Notes: generated from the sequence alone by a model not told the origin. DNA of 64,000 nt from Nocardia miyunensis NBRC 108239 (GCF_001613065.1 NZ_BDBQ01000027.1:62001-126000); one strand, 5' to 3'. Numbered from the stretch's first letter, positions 41,527 to 49,987 are shown. Numbers and translations: made by a program.

Positions 41527-42588
41527 TCAGCGCCACTGGGGTGCGCCTGTCCCCGAGGCCGGTCGCAGAGGTGCGGTGGCGAATTCGGTGAGGCCGTCGG
41601 CGGGGGCGATGGCAGCGGTGAAATCCAATAGGGCGCGGGCTCTTTCGGGGCTGGCGACGATGTGGCGGACGTCGCCGGGGCGGTATTCGCCGGTGAGGGC
41701 GGGGGGTTTGCCGTCGTGGGCGCGGGCGAGCAGATCGGCGACCTCGCGGATGCTGATGGGGGTGCCGGAGGCGATGTTCAGGGGGACGAAGCCGGGGAGT
41801 GGGCGGTGCAGGGCGGCGACGTTCGCGGCGGCGATATCGCGGACGTGTACGAAATCGCGCATCTGCTCGCCGTCTTCGAACACACGCGGCGAGTCGCCCG
41901 CCTCGAGTGCCGAGCGGAAGATGGCCGCGACTCCGGAATACGGTGTGTCCCTGGGCATATCGTCGCCGTAGACGTTGTGGTACCGCAGTGCCGTGACCGT
42001 GCCGCCGGTCGCCGCGGCCCAGGCGCTCGCGTAATTCTCCTGCGCCACTTTGCTCGCCGCGTACAGGCTGCGCGGGCACAGCGGGCTGTCTTCGTCGATC
42101 ACGCTCCAGCGCAACGGTTCTCCGGTCCGCGCGTCGAGGTGATCGAAGCGGCCGCGATCCAGATCGGCGCGCCGACGCGGTGCCGGAGTCGCCGGTGCCC
42201 CATCGGCGGTGCGATACCGCCCCTCGCCGTAGACGACCATCGAGGAGGCGAGCACCAGTCGCCGCACGCCGGTCTCGGCCATCGCGGCGAGCAGGACCGC
42301 GGTGCCGAGATCGTTGTGACTGGCATAGGCCGGTGCGTCGGCGGCGCTGACCCCCGCACCGACCACGGCGGCCTGATGACAGACCGCATCGATGCCGCCC
42401 AGCAGCGTCGTGACCGCGTCGGGATCACGCACGTCGATCCGGTGCACCCCGTCCGGCGGCGGCGCGGCGGGTCCGTGCGCGGCCGCCAGCATGAGATCGG
42501 CGGCCACCACCTCCTCGCCCGCGTCGGTGAGCGCGCGGCGAATATGGGATCCGATGAAACCGGCCGCGCCGGTGAGCAGTACCCGCAT
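41527..42588 (-). CDS. NAD-dependent epimerase/dehydratase (extended SDR)
   Basis: 353 residues. The Rossmann start MRVLLTGAAGFIGSHIRRAL (TGxxGxxG), DVRDPDAV, the active-site Ser in LVLASSMVVYG, YAASKVAQENY (the Y-x-x-x-K pair) and RYHNVYGDDMPRD identify a nucleotide-sugar epimerase/dehydratase of the GalE/WcaG type. An insertion of about 35 Arg/Asp-rich residues between the Ser and Tyr motifs (around TADGAPATPAPRRRADLDRG) is longer than usual. No other sugar-nucleotide gene is adjacent. It is convergent with the polyketide synthase across 69 bases without a visible terminator. Confidence 0.88.
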   Translation of the reverse strand: MRVLLTGAAGFIGSHIRRALTDAGEEVVAADLMLAAAHGPAAPPPDGVHRIDVRDPDAVTTLLGGIDAVCHQAAVVGAGVSAADAPAYASHNDLGTAVLLAAMAETGVRRLVLASSMVVYGEGRYRTADGAPATPAPRRRADLDRGRFDHLDARTGEPLRWSVIDEDSPLCPRSLYAASKVAQENYASAWAAATGGTVTALRYHNVYGDDMPRDTPYSGVAAIFRSALEAGDSPRVFEDGEQMRDFVHVRDIAAANVAALHRPLPGFVPLNIASGTPISIREVADLLARAHDGKPPALTGEYRPGDVRHIVASPERARALLDFTAAIAPADGLTEFATAPLRPASGTGAPQWR

Positions 42589-42845
42589 CGCCTCAGGCCG
42601 GGTTCGGTCGTGTGGAAGTCATGAACCGATCCTGGCCTGCGACCTGCTGTACGAGGGCTCGACGAGGCCGCTCGTAAGGAATTCGTCACAAGGTCAACGG
42701 TGTTCGCTCACGCCGAGGTCCTCGGGGCGTGTCTGCGCGCCAATCTGTGAACCGCCCGCCACTGTCGCCGGGCGGCATCGGATTCCGGCCGACCGGCACA
42801 TGCGACATGTTCCGGTCGATCGGAGGCTGCGAGATACGGCCGGGC

Positions 42846-44408
42846 TCAGGCGTGCGTGGTGAACGTCGCCATCATCGCCATGTCCTCGTGTTCGAGATTG
42901 TGACAGTGCAGCACGTACCGCCCCGGATAGTCGGTGAACCGGACGGCGATCTCGGCGAGTTCGCTGGGCCCCAGGTAGACGGTGTCCTTCCAGCCCGCGT
43001 CGGTGGCCAGGGGCGGATGCCCATTGCGGGAGAGCACCTGGAACTGCTCGAGGTGCAGGTGGATCGGATGATCCAGATCCGTGGACAGTTGCCAGATCTC
43101 CACATCCCCGAGACGCGGCCGGGCGATCGGCTCGCGCGGATCGTAGGGGCGGCCGTTGATCAGCCAGCCGCTCATCGACCCGGAATCCCCACGGCGGAAA
43201 TCGAATCGGCGAGTGGTGACCGCGTCCCGGCGATCCAGCGGCGTGAAATCGGTCAGCCGATCGGGCACCGCCGAGGTATCCGCGATCCGGTCGGCTACCT
43301 CGAAACGCATTACGCGCGTTGTGTTTCCGTCGCCGAGGTCGTTGTGAATCGTCACCCGGTCACCGACGGAGCATCCGGACAGGTCCAGGATCACGTCGTA
43401 CCGTTCGCCGGGTGCGATGGTCAGCTCGTCCACCCGCTGCGGGTGCTTCAGCAACCCGCCATCCGAGCCGATCTGCACGAAATGCCCTTCGCCGCGCGGC
43501 ATTTCGACCCGAAGCCGGTAGACGCGGGCATTGGATCCGTTGATCAGGCGCAAACGATAGCGGGCCGTGCCCACCCGATGCACCGGCCACGGCACACCGT
43601 TCACCAGGATCACGTCACCGAGGACGCCGCGGTCGAACTTCCCGGTCACCCCGGGCGTGTGCAGGGCCGTGGGATCGATTGCCGGATAGCTGAATGCCCC
43701 GGTCGCGTCGAATGCCCGATCGGTGATCAGCAGCGGCAGATCCCGTTCGCTCGAGGGCAGTCCCAGCCGTCGCTCGGACTCGTCGAGGACCAGGTGCACC
43801 CCGGCCAGACCGCGCCAGACCGACGCCCCGGTGAAATCCATCCGGTGGTCGTGATACCAGAGCGTCGCCGCGGGCTGCCCGGCCGGATAGATGTAGTCGC
43901 GCTCGCCGATCATGGTGTGCGCCAAAGGATCCGAGGACATCACCCGGTCGTGTCCGCTCATCGCGCCGACCGGCAGCAGCAGATCGGTCGGATAGCCGTC
44001 GGACGCCTCGGGCACATGCCCGCCGTGCAGATGGACCACCACCGGGACGGGCAGTTCGTTGCGATGCGAGATTACCGTGCGACGACTGCGCGAGGACACC
44101 AGCAGCGGCCCGGGAAAGGTGCCCTCGTATCCCCAGATCGGCGTCGAATAGCCCGGCAGGATAACGGCATTCGCACGCCGCTGGACGATCCGGTAGAAGT
44201 CGGTGGTCGCATCGCGGCGGATCGGCGCCAGGGGCGAGGGCACTCGCAGCGGCAACGTGAACGGTTCGGGCAATCGGGCCGTGCTGGACAGGTGCAGCCG
44301 GTCGGCCGGGGTGTCGGCGGACAACTGCCAGGCCCCGGCCGCACCGGCCACACCGACCGCCGCCGCGATCCGGAACAGGGAGCGGCGCGACAGCATCGGA
44401 TTCGTCAC
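42846..44408 (-). CDS. Tat-exported multicopper oxidase (CotA/bilirubin-oxidase-like)
   Basis: 520 residues. The N-terminus has a twin-arginine signal (SRRSLFRIAAAVGVAGAAG). The four copper motifs are present: VVVHLHGGHVPE, LWYHDHRMD, HPIHLHLEQFQVL and HCHNLEHEDMAMM, the last including the type-1 Cys and an axial Met candidate. It should oxidise phenolic, pigment or metal substrates outside the membrane using O2. I place the start at the GTG at 44408, which overlaps the previous gene's stop (GTGA); the ATG at 44396 is the alternative. It is the third gene of an operon with a membrane protein and a methyltransferase. Confidence 0.9.
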   Translation of the reverse strand: MTNPMLSRRSLFRIAAAVGVAGAAGAWQLSADTPADRLHLSSTARLPEPFTLPLRVPSPLAPIRRDATTDFYRIVQRRANAVILPGYSTPIWGYEGTFPGPLLVSSRSRRTVISHRNELPVPVVVHLHGGHVPEASDGYPTDLLLPVGAMSGHDRVMSSDPLAHTMIGERDYIYPAGQPAATLWYHDHRMDFTGASVWRGLAGVHLVLDESERRLGLPSSERDLPLLITDRAFDATGAFSYPAIDPTALHTPGVTGKFDRGVLGDVILVNGVPWPVHRVGTARYRLRLINGSNARVYRLRVEMPRGEGHFVQIGSDGGLLKHPQRVDELTIAPGERYDVILDLSGCSVGDRVTIHNDLGDGNTTRVMRFEVADRIADTSAVPDRLTDFTPLDRRDAVTTRRFDFRRGDSGSMSGWLINGRPYDPREPIARPRLGDVEIWQLSTDLDHPIHLHLEQFQVLSRNGHPPLATDAGWKDTVYLGPSELAEIAVRFTDYPGRYVLHCHNLEHEDMAMMATFTTHA

Positions 44409-44794
44409 GCCGCGACCTCGGCCGCGATCGTGGGCTTCGTCCACACCTGGACCGTCGCCGCGACCAGGCCCGCGACGAGTGCGACGCCGAGCGGAACGTG
44501 CACTGCCAGGATCTCCCGATGTCCCAGGCCGATCTCGATGCCCGTGCCGACGGTCATCGCCGCGCACCTGAGCACGCTGCGTCCCGTGGCCTGCCCGAAT
44601 CGCCATGCCGCGGCGAAACACAGTGTCATGAGCAGCATTCCGGCCGCCATGATCGGGCCGTTGAGGGAGTGCGCGTCCAGCCCGTCGTAACTTCCGGCCA
44701 TCAAACGCCCGGCGAACATGGTTTGAGCGAAGCTGTCCAGGGTGACCAGGGTCGTGATCGCGCGCAGCAGCCGCTGCCACGCCCGGGGTGTCAC
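44405..44794 (-). CDS. Small four-helix membrane protein of the oxidase operon
   Basis: 129 residues, about four hydrophobic helices (around LRAITTLVTLDSFAQTMFAG, NGPIMAAGMLLMTLCFAAAWRF, VLRCAAMTVGTGIEIG, HVPLGVALVAGLVAATVQVW). The pattern of conserved polar spots (DSFAQ, H near LGHREILAVHVPLG) resembles DoxX/cytochrome-b561-like or DUF-type small membrane proteins, but I cannot assign a family. It starts at a GTG overlapping the methyltransferase stop (GTGA), and its own stop overlaps the oxidase start in the same way, so all three are coupled. Confidence 0.65.
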   Translation of the reverse strand: MTPRAWQRLLRAITTLVTLDSFAQTMFAGRLMAGSYDGLDAHSLNGPIMAAGMLLMTLCFAAAWRFGQATGRSVLRCAAMTVGTGIEIGLGHREILAVHVPLGVALVAGLVAATVQVWTKPTIAAEVAA

Positions 44795-45435
44795 CCCAGC
44801 CGCCGTGCGCTGAAAAGCCAAGCGGGAATGGCGGTTCGGGCTTCGGAGCCGGGGAGCTTGCCCAGCATCGTGGCGGGCCGCAACTCCTCGACGGTCCAGC
44901 CCGTCGCGAAACTCTCCCGCAATTCGGTCTCGGTGATCCGCCGCGGCCCGGGGCCGGGCTCGGCCGCCGAGCTGACCGCCAGAATGTGCACGGGCGCACC
45001 CGGCACCGAAACGCGGTGCAGCGCGGCGACATAACGGATTCGATCGGCCTCGCCGAGGGTGTGGAACAGGCCGGAGTCCAGGACGCTGTCGAATTGTCCG
45101 TCGTAGCCGGACAATTCGCAGGCGTCGGCGACGGCGAACTCGGCCTCGATCCCGCGACGCGCGGCCTTGGCGCGGGCGTGCTCGATGGCCGTCGGCGCGC
45201 CGTCGATGCCGGTCACCCGATGTCCGCATGTGGTCAGGTACAGCACGTTCTCGCCGGTCCCGCATCCGGCGTCCAGCACACGCGGGCCGAACGCGCCCGC
45301 GTTCTCCAGCTCTTCGACCAGCGGCTGCGCCTGTCCGATATCCCATCCGGCGGCCCGGACGTCGGTTCCGTCGGCAGGTTGGGTCCGGTAGAAGGCGTCG
45401 AAATATTCGGCAGGGTTGGTGGACGGTGTGGTCAC
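44791..45435 (-). CDS. Class I SAM-dependent methyltransferase
   Basis: 214 residues. The SAM-binding motif I is VLDAGCGTGENVLYL, followed by the acidic loop VTGIDGAPTAIEHARAKAARRGI and motif II-like FAVADACELSGYDGQFDSVLDSGLFHTL. The GLFHTLGEADRIRYVAALHRV segment is typical of small-molecule and thiopurine-like methyltransferases. It is the first gene of the three-gene operon ending in the multicopper oxidase. Two MarR-type operators lie directly upstream of its start, so the divergent MarR protein at 45522 very likely represses it. Confidence 0.88.
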   Translation of the reverse strand: MTTPSTNPAEYFDAFYRTQPADGTDVRAAGWDIGQAQPLVEELENAGAFGPRVLDAGCGTGENVLYLTTCGHRVTGIDGAPTAIEHARAKAARRGIEAEFAVADACELSGYDGQFDSVLDSGLFHTLGEADRIRYVAALHRVSVPGAPVHILAVSSAAEPGPGPRRITETELRESFATGWTVEELRPATMLGKLPGSEARTAIPAWLFSARRLG

Positions 45436-45451
45436 GATGATCCCCTTGATA

Positions 45452-45484
45452 GTTCAGATTTCCGAACAGTTCAGAATTCTGAAC
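45452..45484. promoter_or_regulatory. Two tandem MarR operators in a divergent promoter
   Basis: GTTCAGAATTCTGAAC (45469-45484) is a perfect 16-base palindrome. GTTCAGATTTCCGAAC (45452-45467) is a second, imperfect copy 17 bases away in register. They lie between the methyltransferase operon and the MarR gene, exactly where an autoregulatory MarR dimer pair would bind. Confidence 0.8.
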
Positions 45485-45521
45485 TTGTATGCTGGTGCTG
45501 TCAAGAGGACCGGGAGGCGTA

Positions 45522-46055
45522 GTGGACGAGGCATCGGCGGATGGCGCGGATGTGACATCGAATGTGAGCGCGGAGCAACGACGTCGGCTGACGACGCTCG
45601 TGCCGATGGTCTCCGCCTATCTCCGGCGCGCCCGGTACGACATGCCGCCGGTGATCCGGGAGGTGTTCGAGCAGGCCGGACTGGGCGCGCGGCACGGCGC
45701 GGTCCTGAGCTTCGTGCTGTCCTCGGGTCCTGCGAGCGTGAGCGAGGTGGCCCGGCAGCTGGGACTCGGGCTCACCAATGCCAGCCAGCTCAGCGGGGAA
45801 CTCACCCGGGCCGGACTACTGCGGCGGCGGAACGATCCGGCCGATCATCGCCGCACCCTGCTCTCGGCCGCGCCGGAGTATCGCGCGGCCTTCGAGGAAT
45901 TCCTCGCCCGGCGCAGTGCGGGACTGTTCCGCGCGATGGACCGGCTGACACCCGAGGAACGGCACGGCTTCATCGCCGGTCTACAGGCCTGGGTGGACGA
46001 GATCGCCGCCGGGACCGAAGAGGATCGGAGCGTCCCGGCGGAGCGGAAGGATTAG
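45522..46055 (+). CDS. MarR-family transcriptional regulator
   Basis: 177 residues with the MarR winged helix: LGARHGAVLSFVLSSGPASVSEVARQLGLGLTNASQLSGELTRAGLL, wing RRRNDPADHRRTLLSAAP and flanking dimer helices. The GTG at 45522 follows GGGAGG (45512-45517) at a good distance; an upstream ATG at 45489 would overlap the operator side and lacks a site. It is divergent from the methyltransferase/oxidase operon and probably represses both, releasing on binding a phenolic or similar ligand. Confidence 0.88.
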   Translation: MDEASADGADVTSNVSAEQRRRLTTLVPMVSAYLRRARYDMPPVIREVFEQAGLGARHGAVLSFVLSSGPASVSEVARQLGLGLTNASQLSGELTRAGLLRRRNDPADHRRTLLSAAPEYRAAFEEFLARRSAGLFRAMDRLTPEERHGFIAGLQAWVDEIAAGTEEDRSVPAERKD

Positions 46056-46471
46056 AGGACGGCCTGCGTCTGGGCGGTCTTGGCGACGAGTTTGCCCGCG
46101 TCGTCATGGATTTCGGTCTCCACGACGATGAAGCGACGTCCGGTGTGCAGCGGGCGGGCGGTCGCCACCGCGTAGCCGGAGCGGATCGCGCGCAGGAAGT
46201 TCGTCTTCGATTCCACCGTCGTCGTGCCCTGCGCGCCCTCGGGCAGATTCAGGAACGCGGACACCGCCGCGGTGGCGTCGGCCAGGGACATCAGCACCCC
46301 GCCGTGCAGCACCCCGCCCAGCGTGCACAGATCCTCCTGCCAGGCCAGGCGGCTGCGCACGACCTCGGGCCCGTGTTCGAGCACCTCGACGCCGAGTCTC
46401 TCGGTGAACGGCATGGTCGTGTGGAACAACTGTGTTCCCTCGGAATCGATCATCCCGTGAGCCTGCCGCAC
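46052..46471 (-). CDS. PaaI-type hotdog-fold thioesterase
   Basis: 139 residues of a hotdog domain: GVEVLEHGPEVVRSRLAW, then the signature GGVLHGGVLMSLADATAAVSAF with its catalytic Asp/His-Gly region, and TTVESKTNFLRAI. Members hydrolyse acyl-CoA or aryl-CoA thioesters in catabolic pathways. The first Met is at 46471; a second at MIDSEG, six codons in, is also possible. Its stop overlaps the MarR stop by four bases in convergent orientation. It is upstream of nothing obvious and separated from galK by 63 bases. Confidence 0.85.
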   Translation of the reverse strand: MRQAHGMIDSEGTQLFHTTMPFTERLGVEVLEHGPEVVRSRLAWQEDLCTLGGVLHGGVLMSLADATAAVSAFLNLPEGAQGTTTVESKTNFLRAIRSGYAVATARPLHTGRRFIVVETEIHDDAGKLVAKTAQTQAVL

Positions 46472-46534
46472 CCCCGGCCGCGCGTCGATGACCTCGGAGG
46501 TAATGCTCGGGGGTCAGCGCTCGGCCGGCTGGCC

Positions 46535-47641
46535 TCACGACTCCCGGCGCGCACCGGCCGACGGCACCGCGACGAAGGTGCGCGGCTGCGCGAAATCCTC
46601 CTTGCGGAAACGGGTTTCGATATTCGCCACCGTCGCGTCGAGGCGATCGGAGTCGACCAGGGCGATGATGCTGCCGCCGAATCCGCCGCCCACCATGCGC
46701 GCACCGTGCGCACCCGCGGCCAGCGCCGCCTCGACCGCGGCGTCCAATTGCGGGGTGGAGATCTCGAAATCGTCCCGCAGCGAGGCGTGTCCGGCGGTCA
46801 GGATAGGCCCGATCTCACGCGGATCGCGGCCGCTGTGCAGCATGCGCGCGACGTCGAGCACCCGCGTGTTCTCCGAGACGATGTGGCGGGCCCGCCGTCG
46901 CGGCGCATCCGCGGTGATCCGCTCGACCTGTGCGATATCGGTGATCTCGCGCAGTGAGCGCACCCCGAGCGCGGCCGCGGCCTCCTCGCACTCCTTGCGG
47001 CGCTGGGCATAACCGCCACCGGCGTGCTGATGCGGGGTGTTGGTGTCCGCGACCAGCAGCGCCAGCCCGGCCGCTGCCAGATCGAAGGGCACCTGGGCAT
47101 GCTCGCCCCGGCCGAAGTCCAGGAAAAGAGCGTGCCCGGCCGTGCACAGCACCGACGCGGATTGGTCGAGGGTGCCGGTGGCCGCGCCGACGTACGAGTT
47201 CTCCGCGGCCCGGCCGATATCGATCAGCTCGGCATCGGTGATCGGCAGATCGAACAGCTCACGCAGGGCGACCGCTACCGCGCACTCCACCGCGGCCGAG
47301 GAGGACAGACCCGCGCCGACCGGCACCGCGCCGTCGAGCTCGAGCCGCACGCCAGGAATCGGATATCCGCGCCGGACGTACTCGTGGACGACGCCGAGCG
47401 GATAACGCGCCCAGCCCGTCACCGCCGAGTCCGCGAGCCCGGCGATCGCCTCAGCGATCACCTCACCGGGATGCTGCCGCGACGAAATCGTCACCAGCGC
47501 ATCGGATTTCGCCTCCGCGGCGCATCGCACCAGATGCGGCAGCGCGATCGGCAGCGCATAGCCGTCGTTGTAATCGGTGTGCTCGCCGATGATGTTGACC
47601 CGTCCGGGCGCGACCCAGACCCCACGCTCTGTTCCACTCAC
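46535..47641 (-). CDS. galK: Galactokinase
   Basis: 368 residues of the GHMP kinase superfamily. The galactokinase signature GRVNIIGEHTDYNDGYALP is near the N-terminus, the ATP loop is VPVGAGLSSSAAVECAVAVAL, the catalytic Asp lies in TGTLDQSASV, and motif 3 is ARMVGGGFGGSIIAL. It phosphorylates galactose to galactose-1-phosphate (Leloir pathway). The GTG start overlaps the galT stop (GTGA), so galT and galK are translated together. Upstream in-frame sequence belongs to galT and is not used. Confidence 0.95.
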   Translation of the reverse strand: MSGTERGVWVAPGRVNIIGEHTDYNDGYALPIALPHLVRCAAEAKSDALVTISSRQHPGEVIAEAIAGLADSAVTGWARYPLGVVHEYVRRGYPIPGVRLELDGAVPVGAGLSSSAAVECAVAVALRELFDLPITDAELIDIGRAAENSYVGAATGTLDQSASVLCTAGHALFLDFGRGEHAQVPFDLAAAGLALLVADTNTPHQHAGGGYAQRRKECEEAAAALGVRSLREITDIAQVERITADAPRRRARHIVSENTRVLDVARMLHSGRDPREIGPILTAGHASLRDDFEISTPQLDAAVEAALAAGAHGARMVGGGFGGSIIALVDSDRLDATVANIETRFRKEDFAQPRTFVAVPSAGARRES

Positions 47642-48732
47642 GACGCGGCGACCTCCCGCAGTTCGGCTGCGACGATCTCCGGTGTGGTGTCGCTGATGAA
47701 GACGTTCATGCCGGACTCGGATCCGGCCAGGTACTTGAGTTTGCCCGCGGCGCGGCGGATCGAGAACAACTGCATGTTCAGCCACCAATCATCGCGGGGC
47801 ACACCGGATTTCGGTGTCGGCGCTTGATTCCAGGCGGCGATGTAGGGCATGGGGGTGTCGAAGCGGTGGGCGAAGCGGCCCAGCACGTCCAGGTACAGCA
47901 CGGCGAACGCGTCGCGCTGGGCGTCGTCGAGGTCGGGGATGTCGGCCACCCGGCGATGCGGATACAACTGCACCTCGTACGGCCAGCGGGCGAACGGCGG
48001 CACGAAGGCGGTCCACTCCTCGTTCGCCGCGACCACCCGCAGTCCGGCGCTGCGTTCGGCGGCCAGCAGATCGCCGAACAGGTTGCCGCCGTGCGCTTTC
48101 CGGTATTCGGCGACATTGGCGGAGATCTTCGCCACGCGCGGTGTGACGAACGGGTAGGCGTAGATCTGCCCGTGCGGATGCGACAGCGTGACCCCGATCT
48201 CCTCACCGTGATTCTCGAAGCAGAACACCTGGCCGACGCCGTCCAGCTCGGCCAGTTCGGCGGTGCGATGTGCCCACACGTCGACCACCATGCGCGCGCG
48301 TTCCGGGTCGAGCCGATCGAAGGATGAGTCGTGAACGCTGGTGAAGCACACCACTTCACAGCGTCCGTATCCCTCGCGCAGCGCGGTGAGCGGTGAACCC
48401 TCCACGGCGGCAGGCCATTCGGCGTGGTCCGTCGACAGCGAGGGGAAGCGATTCTCGAAAACCACTACCTCGTAGTCGGATTCGGGGATCTCGGTGGCCC
48501 GCTCCGGAGTGGACGGGCACAGCGGGCACAGATCGGCCGGAGGTAGGAAGGTGCGGGTCTGGCGGTGCGAGGCCAGGACCACCCATTCGCCGAGCAGCGG
48601 ATCGAATCGCGTCTGCGAATGGGTGGTGGTCTGCGGCAGATCGCGGGTGTCGGCGGCGATGCGGTCCACCGGTTCCCGGTCGAAGTAGAGAATCTCGCGG
48701 CCGTCGGCGAGTCGGCGACGGGCGGTGATCAC
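47638..48732 (-). CDS. galT: Galactose-1-phosphate uridylyltransferase
   Basis: 364 residues. LADGREILYFD, RFDPLLGEWVVLASHRQ, CPLCPS (zinc Cys pair), VVVFENRFPSL and the catalytic ENHGEEIGVTLSHPHGQIYAYPF (H-P-H, with the second His forming the UMP adduct) define GalT. It exchanges UDP between UDP-glucose and galactose-1-phosphate. The GTG start at 48732 overlaps the stop of a 16-codon upstream reading frame that has its own good ribosome site. The adjacent promoter carries a lac-type palindrome. galE is not next door, although an epimerase lies at 41527. Confidence 0.93.
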   Translation of the reverse strand: MITARRRLADGREILYFDREPVDRIAADTRDLPQTTTHSQTRFDPLLGEWVVLASHRQTRTFLPPADLCPLCPSTPERATEIPESDYEVVVFENRFPSLSTDHAEWPAAVEGSPLTALREGYGRCEVVCFTSVHDSSFDRLDPERARMVVDVWAHRTAELAELDGVGQVFCFENHGEEIGVTLSHPHGQIYAYPFVTPRVAKISANVAEYRKAHGGNLFGDLLAAERSAGLRVVAANEEWTAFVPPFARWPYEVQLYPHRRVADIPDLDDAQRDAFAVLYLDVLGRFAHRFDTPMPYIAAWNQAPTPKSGVPRDDWWLNMQLFSIRRAAGKLKYLAGSESGMNVFISDTTPEIVAAELREVAAS

Positions 48733-48779
48733 CGGCTGGCTCGCTGCGGTGTGAACATCTGGTCAGGTACGAGCACCAT
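48729..48779 (-). CDS. 16-codon leader reading frame coupled to galT
   Basis: ATG at 48779 with GGAGG seven bases upstream opens MVLVPDQMFTPQRASR, and its TGA overlaps the galT GTG by three bases (GTGA). galT itself has no ribosome site of its own, so this short frame could load ribosomes for galT. It may be a coupling leader. Alternatively galT may really begin here through a frameshift in the sequence, since the peptide looks unlike random translation. Confidence 0.45.
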   Translation of the reverse strand: MVLVPDQMFTPQRASR

Positions 48780-48817
48780 GCCAACCTCCGATCGGGACAC
48801 GTGAGAGTCGGTCCGGA

Positions 48818-48848
48818 ACAGTACACCGGGAGGGTGTGAGCGCTCACA
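48818..48848 (-). promoter_or_regulatory. galTK promoter region with lac-type operator
   Basis: TGTGAGCGCTCACA (48835-48848) is a perfect 14-base palindrome identical to the centre of the symmetric lac operator, the typical site of LacI/GalR-family repressors. On the minus strand TACTGT (48823-48818) could be the -10 box, which would put the operator over the -35 position. No LacI-family gene is in the window. Confidence 0.7.
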
Positions 48849-48900
48849 TCAGGGCGGCGCGAGAACGTCCGGCGATGTACCGGAACGCTCTCGCGACAGG

Positions 48901-49305
48901 TCAGTACTCGCTGCCGAACAGGCCACCCGGGCCGTAGGAGCCGGTGTTCGGCGGCGGGGGCACCATCACCCAGCGGCCGCAGCCGCTCGCCTTGAACGCG
49001 ACGTCGGTAGATTTGATCATCACCCGGACCGGGGTGTGGTGGGTGAGATCGCTGGCGACGATGTACTGGTTCGGATCACCGTGGTCGTTCGGGCCGGGAA
49101 TCTTCCACAGCCGCTCCCAGAAGCACGCGTGCACCGGATCGGTCGATCCGGCCGACTGGTAGATGCCGGGTGTGATGTCCACGCCCACGCGGTAGAGCCC
49201 GTCGCCGGGTATGGACTTCGCCGGAGCGGCGCCGGCCGTCCCCGACATGAGCAGGGTGGCCGTCGAAGCCACGGCCCCGGCGATCGCAAGCGTGCTGGCA
49301 CGCAC
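48901..49305 (-). CDS. Secreted protein, 134 aa, unknown function
   Basis: 134 residues with a clear Sec signal peptide (VRASTLAIAGAVASTATLLMSGTAGA-A, split here by its cleavage region). It is followed by SIPGDGLYRVGVDITPGIYQSAG and two Cys (HACFWERLW, SGCGRW) that may form a disulfide. The GVDITPGxYxS motif recurs in many secreted actinobacterial proteins. The C-terminus is Pro/Gly-rich. GAGGAGG precedes the GTG start. It lies downstream of the galTK promoter region in the same direction but is transcribed toward it from its own start. Function unknown. Confidence 0.75.
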   Translation of the reverse strand: MRASTLAIAGAVASTATLLMSGTAGAAPAKSIPGDGLYRVGVDITPGIYQSAGSTDPVHACFWERLWKIPGPNDHGDPNQYIVASDLTHHTPVRVMIKSTDVAFKASGCGRWVMVPPPPNTGSYGPGGLFGSEY

Positions 49306-49543
49306 GGTGGTCCTCCTCGAACTATCTGTGCCGCCGAGAATTCGGACGGCGGCGGGAGTTCCCCGCACCTTTCCCGGGTGTCTATCAGAGTCGCGCGGGT
49401 TATTTGATCGAATCGGTGAAATTTGTAGTGACGCACGACGATGCGCCCGTATCGTTCGCCTCGACCGATCTTGCCCCGACCATCGATGGGGTGACGCGGA
49501 TCGCGCTGGCACGCCCGCGGCTCCCCGGTGAGGAGAACAGCCC

Positions 49544-49987
49544 ATGTCCCAGAACGATCCCGTCGTGAACCCGCTCGACCGCCGCAGCGCCCTGGCCGGG
49601 GCCGGTGTGGCCGCGGCCGCGCTCACCCTGGCCGCCGCCTGTGGTTCGGATGATTCGACGTCGCGGGGGACGTCCTCGGCGGCGGCCACGTCCTCGGGCG
49701 CGCCGACGGCGGCCCCGCTGACCAGCACTTCGGACGTTCCCGTCGGGGGCGGGGTGATCGTCGGCGATACCGTGGTCACCCAGCCGGCCGCGGGCGCCTT
49801 CTCCGGTTTCTCCACCACCTGCACCCACGTCGGCTGCAAGGTCAACAAGGTCGTCAACGGATTGATCGAATGTCCCTGCCACGGCAGCACATTCAATCTC
49901 GACGGGACCGTCGCGCACGGTCCCGCCACCCGCCCGCTGGAGTCGCATCCAGTGAAGGTGCAGGACGGCAATATCGTGCGTGCCTGA
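49544..49987 (+). CDS. Rieske [2Fe-2S] lipoprotein
   Basis: 147 residues. The N-terminal DRRSALAGAGVAAAALTLAAAC signal combines a twin-arginine-like start with a lipobox ending at C33. A Ser/Ala/Thr linker leads to a Rieske domain with C93-T-H95-V-G-C98 and C110-P-C112-H113-G-S. C93/H95/C110/H113 are the cluster ligands and C98/C112 the structural disulfide. It is a single-domain, membrane-anchored extracytoplasmic electron carrier; its partner is not evident. AGGAG precedes the ATG. Confidence 0.92.
   Translation: MSQNDPVVNPLDRRSALAGAGVAAAALTLAAACGSDDSTSRGTSSAAATSSGAPTAAPLTSTSDVPVGGGVIVGDTVVTQPAAGAFSGFSTTCTHVGCKVNKVVNGLIECPCHGSTFNLDGTVAHGPATRPLESHPVKVQDGNIVRA

Noticed and set aside
42713..42725. 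CCGAGG-T-CCTCGG palindrome between the multicopper oxidase and epimerase genes
   Set aside because: Short, GC-only and expected by chance at this base composition; no promoter elements nearby.
44397..45032. N-terminal extension of the multicopper oxidase reading frame to 728 codons
   Set aside because: The upstream part overlaps the membrane protein and methyltransferase genes in a different frame and is Arg-rich; a Tat signal begins at the internal start.
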